Positions 60,107 through 64,000 of a stretch of 64,000 nt of DNA are shown here, one piece after another (the first letter of the stretch is position 1; every line of letters begins with the position of its first letter). Source of the DNA: Halomonas alkalisoli (GTDB lineage: Bacteria > Pseudomonadota > Gammaproteobacteria > Pseudomonadales > Halomonadaceae); the NCBI RefSeq assembly GCF_021412585.1, contig NZ_JAKCMI010000023.1, forward strand, positions 1 to 64,000. Direction: 5' to 3'. The notes below the pieces were generated by a model. That model ran no database searches, was not told the DNA's origin, and was given only the letters and a program-made list of their open reading frames with translations. A program made the position numbers and the translations under genes.

Positions 60107-63100
60107 TGTTAAGGCTATTCATCGATCGGCCGATCTTTGCCTCGGTTATCTCCCTGATCATCGTGCTGGCCGGCCTCGCTGCCCTGCGGGCGCTGCCGGT
60201 GGAGCAGTATCCCGACGTGGTGCCGCCCCAGGTGGTGGTCCAGGCCCAGTATCCCGGTGCCAGCGCCGAGGTGATTGCCGAGGCGGTGGCCGCACCGCTG
60301 GAGCAGGAGATCAACGGCGTCGACAACATGCTCTACATGGAGTCGAGCGCCACCGACGCCGGCAGTCTGCAGATCACCGTGTCCTTCGAGATGGGCACCG
60401 ATCCCGACCAGGCGGCGATCAACGTCAACAACCGGGTGCAGGCCGCAACGGCCCGGCTACCCCAGCAGGTGCGTAACCAGGGGGTTCGTGTCGAGGCACG
60501 CTCCACCAACCTGCTGATGGTACCGGTGATGTATTCACCGGATGGCAGCCAGGATCCGCTGTTCATCTCCAACTACGCACTGCTCAACGTACTCGACGAG
60601 CTGGTACGGATCCCGGGCGTGGGGGACGCCTCGCTGTTCGGCGCCCAGGACTACTCGATGCGCATCTGGCTCTCTCCGGACAAGCTCGCCCAGTACGACC
60701 TGACGCCTTCCGAGGTGGCCGGCGCCATTCGCGAGCAGAACGCCCAGTTCGCCGCCGGCCGGCTGGGGGCAGAGCCAGCGCCCGAGGACCAGGCCTTCAC
60801 CTTCACGGTGACGACACGCGGCCAGCTCTCCGATCCCGAGGAGTTCGAGCGCATCATCCTGCGCGCCGATGAAGAGGGCGGCACCCTGCGCCTTGGCGAC
60901 GTGGCCCGTGCCGAACTGGGTGCCCAGAACTACGCCTTTACTGCCACCTACAATGGGCAGGCGGCGGTGCCCATGGGCGTCTACCTGCAGCCGGGGGCCA
61001 ATGCCCTGGAGACCGCCACTGCGGTGCGCGAGGCGCTGGACGCCGTGGCCGATCGCTTCCCCGAGGGTGTCGAATATACCGTGCCCTACGACACCACCGA
61101 GTTCGTCGAGATCTCCATCCGCGAGGTGTTCATCACCCTGCTGATGGCGGTGGGGCTGGTGGTGCTGGTCACCTTCATGTTCCTGCAGCACCTGCGGGCC
61201 ACCTTGATCCCCGTGATCGCCATTCCGGTATCGCTGATCGGTACCTTCGCCGGCATGCTGGCACTGGGCTTCTCGGTCAATCTCTTGACCCTGTTCGGCC
61301 TGGTCCTGGCCATCGGCATCGTGGTGGACAACGCCATCATCGTGCTGGAAAACGTCGACCGTCTGATAAACGAGCAGGGCATGCGCGCCCGTGAGGCCTC
61401 CATCGAGACCATGAAACAGGTGGCCGGTGCGGTGGTGTCATCGACGCTGGTGCTGGTGGCGGTATTTGCCCCGGTCACGTTCCTCGGAGGCCTGACCGGT
61501 GAACTCTATCGCCAGTTTGCGGTGACCATCGCCATCTCGGTGGTGGTGTCCGGCGTCGTGGCGCTGACACTGACGCCTGCCATGTGTGCCATGCTGCTCG
61601 ACAAGCAGTCCCACTCCGTCGCCAAGCCGTTCCAGTGGTTCAATGCCGGTTTCGACCGCTTGACCCGTGGTTTCAGCTGGCTGGTGAGCAAGCTGCTGCG
61701 CCACGCGGTGATCGGCGTGCTGCTGTTCATCGGCGTGCTCGCCCTGACGCTGTTTTCGCTGAGCCGTCTGCCCCCGGGCCTGGTGCCTCAGGAGGATCAG
61801 GGTGTGGCGCTGGTGGTCTATCAGTTGCCGGCCGTCTCGGCGCTGGGTCGCACGGAGGCCGTGCGCGACCGGGTCTCGGCCATGCTCACCGAGATGGACG
61901 AGGTCGACGAATTCACCAGCTTCGCCGGTTTCGACATCATCGCCGGCTCGCTGCGCAGCAATACCGGGGTGGGCTTCGCCAACCTGGCGGACTGGAACGA
62001 CCGCCGCGGGCCGGGGCAGGACGCGCAGTCGCTCACCGGCCGCATCATGGGCATGGGCGCGGGCATCCCGGAAGCCAACGTGTTCGCCTTCACCCCGCCG
62101 CCGATCATGGGGCTGTCGCTGACCGGGGGCGTCGAGGGTTACCTGCAGGTCCGTGGTGATGCTACGCCCCAGGAGATCCAGGCGATCGCCGGCGAGCTGG
62201 CTGCAGCCGCCAACGAGCGGCCCGAACTGTCCAACGCCCGCACCACCCTGGATACCAGCATTCCCCGCTTCACCGCCGAGGTGGACCGTGAGAAGGCACG
62301 GGCCATGGGTGTGCCGATCAACCAGATCTTCGAGACCATGCAGAGCACCTTCGGCGCGCTCTACGTCAACGACTTCACCCTGGCCGGCCGCAACTGGCAG
62401 GTCAACCTGCAGTCGGAAGGCGAGTTCCGCAGCCAGCCGGAGGACCTCAACAAGGTCTTCGTGCGCTCGGAGTATGGCGAGATGTTGCCGCTGAGTTCGC
62501 TGGTGACCCTCGAGCGCGCGCCGGGGCCGGACATCATCAACCGCTTCAATGTCTATCCGGCGGCCAAGTTCATGGCCGACGCGGCGCCGGGCTACACCAC
62601 CGGCCAGGCCAAGGCGGCCATGGACGAGGTGGCAGCACAGGTATTGACCCAGGGCAACACCCAGCTCGGCTGGATCGGCGAGGCCTTTCAGCTTGACGCC
62701 GCCGCCGGTGCCGGCGGGCTGGCCTTCGGCCTGGGCATGATCATGGTGCTGCTGATCCTGGCGGCCCAGTACGAGCGGCTGACACTGCCGTTGGCGGTGG
62801 TGACGGCGGTGCCGTTCGGCGTGCTGGGAGCGGCGCTGGCGGCGATGCTGCGCGGCTTCCCCAATGACGTCTACTTCCAGGTGGGGCTGCTGGTGCTGAT
62901 CGGCCTGGCCGCCAAGAATGCCATCCTGATCGTCGAGTTTGCCGCTCAGAACCGGCGCGCCGGGATGAGCTCGACCGATGCGGCTCTGGCCGCGGCACAG
63001 CAGCGCTTCCGGGCGATCCTGATGACGGCGTTGACCTTCATCATCGGCTCGCTGCCGCTGGTCTTCGCCACCGGGGCGGGGGCTGCCAGCCGACAGGAAA

Positions 63101-63249
63101 TCGGCACCGTGGTAGTCGGCGGTATGCTGTTGGCAAGCTCCCTGGCCCTGATCTTCGTGCCGCTGGCCTACAAGCTGCTGGAGGACCTGGGGACCTGGCG
63201 CCGCGATCGCAAGGCAAGCCGCCAGGGAGAGGAGCCGACCCATGCGTAA
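60103..63249 (+). CDS. RND multidrug efflux pump (AcrB/MexB, HAE-1 type)
   Basis: The protein (1048 residues) is a proton-driven trimeric inner-membrane pump. The N-terminus [19 protein letters not shown], helix 4 motif [16 protein letters not shown] with the proton-relay Asp residues, [14 protein letters not shown] in the second half, and the length are all typical of HAE-1. Its start overlaps the adaptor and its end overlaps the outer-membrane factor gene by 8 nt, so the three are one operon. Substrates such as antibiotics, dyes or organic acids cannot be told from sequence. Confidence 0.95.
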   Translation: MMLRLFIDRPIFASVISLIIVLAGLAALRALPVEQYPDVVPPQVVVQAQYPGASAEVIAEAVAAPLEQEINGVDNMLYMESSATDAGSLQITVSFEMGTDPDQAAINVNNRVQAATARLPQQVRNQGVRVEARSTNLLMVPVMYSPDGSQDPLFISNYALLNVLDELVRIPGVGDASLFGAQDYSMRIWLSPDKLAQYDLTPSEVAGAIREQNAQFAAGRLGAEPAPEDQAFTFTVTTRGQLSDPEEFERIILRADEEGGTLRLGDVARAELGAQNYAFTATYNGQAAVPMGVYLQPGANALETATAVREALDAVADRFPEGVEYTVPYDTTEFVEISIREVFITLLMAVGLVVLVTFMFLQHLRATLIPVIAIPVSLIGTFAGMLALGFSVNLLTLFGLVLAIGIVVDNAIIVLENVDRLINEQGMRAREASIETMKQVAGAVVSSTLVLVAVFAPVTFLGGLTGELYRQFAVTIAISVVVSGVVALTLTPAMCAMLLDKQSHSVAKPFQWFNAGFDRLTRGFSWLVSKLLRHAVIGVLLFIGVLALTLFSLSRLPPGLVPQEDQGVALVVYQLPAVSALGRTEAVRDRVSAMLTEMDEVDEFTSFAGFDIIAGSLRSNTGVGFANLADWNDRRGPGQDAQSLTGRIMGMGAGIPEANVFAFTPPPIMGLSLTGGVEGYLQVRGDATPQEIQAIAGELAAAANERPELSNARTTLDTSIPRFTAEVDREKARAMGVPINQIFETMQSTFGALYVNDFTLAGRNWQVNLQSEGEFRSQPEDLNKVFVRSEYGEMLPLSSLVTLERAPGPDIINRFNVYPAAKFMADAAPGYTTGQAKAAMDEVAAQVLTQGNTQLGWIGEAFQLDAAAGAGGLAFGLGMIMVLLILAAQYERLTLPLAVVTAVPFGVLGAALAAMLRGFPNDVYFQVGLLVLIGLAAKNAILIVEFAAQNRRAGMSSTDAALAAAQQRFRAILMTALTFIIGSLPLVFATGAGAASRQEIGTVVVGGMLLASSLALIFVPLAYKLLEDLGTWRRDRKASRQGEEPTHA

Positions 63250-64000
63250 CCGTTCACTGCTTCGCACCGGTCGCCTACCCTCGCTGGCATTGGCCACGGC
63301 ACTGCTGGCCGGCTGTGCCATGGGTCCCGACTATCGTGCCCCCGAGCTGGCGCTGCCCGACGAGTGGCCCGAGCATGTGATGCTCTCCGCCGAGGCCCGC
63401 CAGGAGTGGCAGAGCTGGTGGACCCGCTTCGAGGACCCGTCATTGGACAGGCTGGTCGAGCGGGCGGTCGACGACAATCTGGATATCCGCCTGCAGCTGG
63501 CGCGCATCGAAGAGGCGCGGGCGCGCCTGGGCCTGGCCCGTGCCGAACAGCTGCCCTCGGTGGGTGCCCAGGCCGAGGCTTCGCGGGAGCGCACACCCGG
63601 CACGGCCTCGCCGCTGGGGCAGAGCACTACCGGCAACCTGTTTTCGCTGGCCGGCGTGCTCAACTATGAGCTCGATCTCTGGGGCCGGCTGGATCGCGAG
63701 CGCGAGGCCTCCGAGGCCCTGCTCGAGCAGAGCGAGTTCGCCCGTGATGCGGTGCGCCTGAACGTGATCGCCGATGTAGTGGCCACCTACTTCGACCTGC
63801 GCAACGCCGAGCGTCAGCTTCGAATCACCGAGGAGACGGTGGCGTCCCGCGAGGAGACCTACCGGATCGAGCAGATTCGCTTCGACTCCGGCGAGACCGG
63901 TGAGCTGGCCCTGCGTCAGGCCCAGTCGGAGCTGGAAACCACCCGTGCCCAACTGCCCGGCCAGAAGCAGCGGGTCAGGATGCTGGAGGGTGCGCTGGCC
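63242..64000 (+). CDS. RND outer-membrane factor (NodT/OprM type), cut by the window end
   Basis: 253 codons are visible from ATG 63242 with no stop, so the gene continues past the window. A lipobox (LATALLAGC) and [14 protein letters not shown] start, then [32 protein letters not shown] and [18 protein letters not shown], are the standard OprM-family signatures. It forms the outer-membrane channel of the tripartite pump. The start overlaps the pump gene by 8 nt. Confidence 0.93.
   Translation, partial: MRNRSLLRTGRLPSLALATALLAGCAMGPDYRAPELALPDEWPEHVMLSAEARQEWQSWWTRFEDPSLDRLVERAVDDNLDIRLQLARIEEARARLGLARAEQLPSVGAQAEASRERTPGTASPLGQSTTGNLFSLAGVLNYELDLWGRLDREREASEALLEQSEFARDAVRLNVIADVVATYFDLRNAERQLRITEETVASREETYRIEQIRFDSGETGELALRQAQSELETTRAQLPGQKQRVRMLEGALA

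Overview
The window is about 64 kb of GC-rich gammaproteobacterial chromosome. Gene content and protein style suggest the Halomonadaceae (a Halomonas-like halophile), but this is inferred from reading the sequence and no search was run. No rRNA, tRNA or CRISPR array was seen. Most intergenic gaps are short, and many operons are translationally coupled through ATGA overlaps.

Layout. (1) 1-1.4 kb: trkA (K+ uptake). (2) 1.4-10.6 kb: a copper-handling block. It holds a DUF411 protein with a coupled 50-residue membrane ORF, a DUF2933-like protein, a CopA-type Cu+ ATPase, a Spy-like Met-rich protein, several small His/Cys-rich exported proteins, a His-rich multicopper oxidase, a beta-propeller lipoprotein and an extra lgt. 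(3) 10.6-13.4 kb: cardiolipin synthase and an L,D-transpeptidase behind a 23-codon leader ORF. (4) 13.6-23.9 kb: an acid-sugar catabolic module. The minus-strand half (GntR regulator, DUF1537 kinase, Fe-alcohol dehydrogenase, DapA-family lyase, PdxA2, sialidase-like protein) has host-like GC. The divergent plus-strand half (TRAP transporter and SDR dehydrogenase) is clearly AT-richer. (5) 24-30.8 kb: a His-repeat cytochrome c, a small metal-type exported protein, a fatty-acid desaturase, a FixJ/FixL-like pair with a coupled 2OG-Fe(II) oxygenase, and two NUDIX hydrolases. (6) 30.8-42.5 kb: a complete polyol (sorbitol/mannitol/arabinitol) utilisation cluster, with SorC-type regulator, ABC importer, HAD phosphatase, two dehydrogenases, two kinases and transaldolase. 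(7) 42.5-46.1 kb: a scar made of pieces of three other genes in this window, then a second TRAP operon. (8) 46.1-51.7 kb: a YqfO/NIF3-like protein, a fasciclin protein, an ACP/acyl-AMP ligase/acyltransferase fusion, fructosamine kinase and a small exported protein. (9) 51.7-57.7 kb: cyanase with a cyanate-type ABC importer, divergent from a PAS-PAS sigma-54 activator. (10) 57.7-64 kb: an alpha/beta hydrolase and an RND efflux operon cut by the window end.

The most unusual observation is the mosaic at 42548-42813. It joins the 3' end of a NIF3-like gene, an internal stretch of the acyltransferase gene, and a 75-bp copy (one mismatch) of the NUDIX gene's 3' end. The NUDIX copy and its parent at 30681-30755 are direct repeats that exactly bracket the polyol cluster. 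The NIF3 copy and its parent at 46162-46243 bracket the second TRAP operon. This looks like cargo inserted at gene 3' ends with the target's terminus duplicated, and no integrase is visible. Second in interest is the cyanate locus, which has a good sigma-54 promoter and a perfect 11-bp-arm inverted repeat suited to being the activator's site. Third is the composite acid-sugar/sialidase-like/TRAP module, whose substrate cannot be named from sequence.
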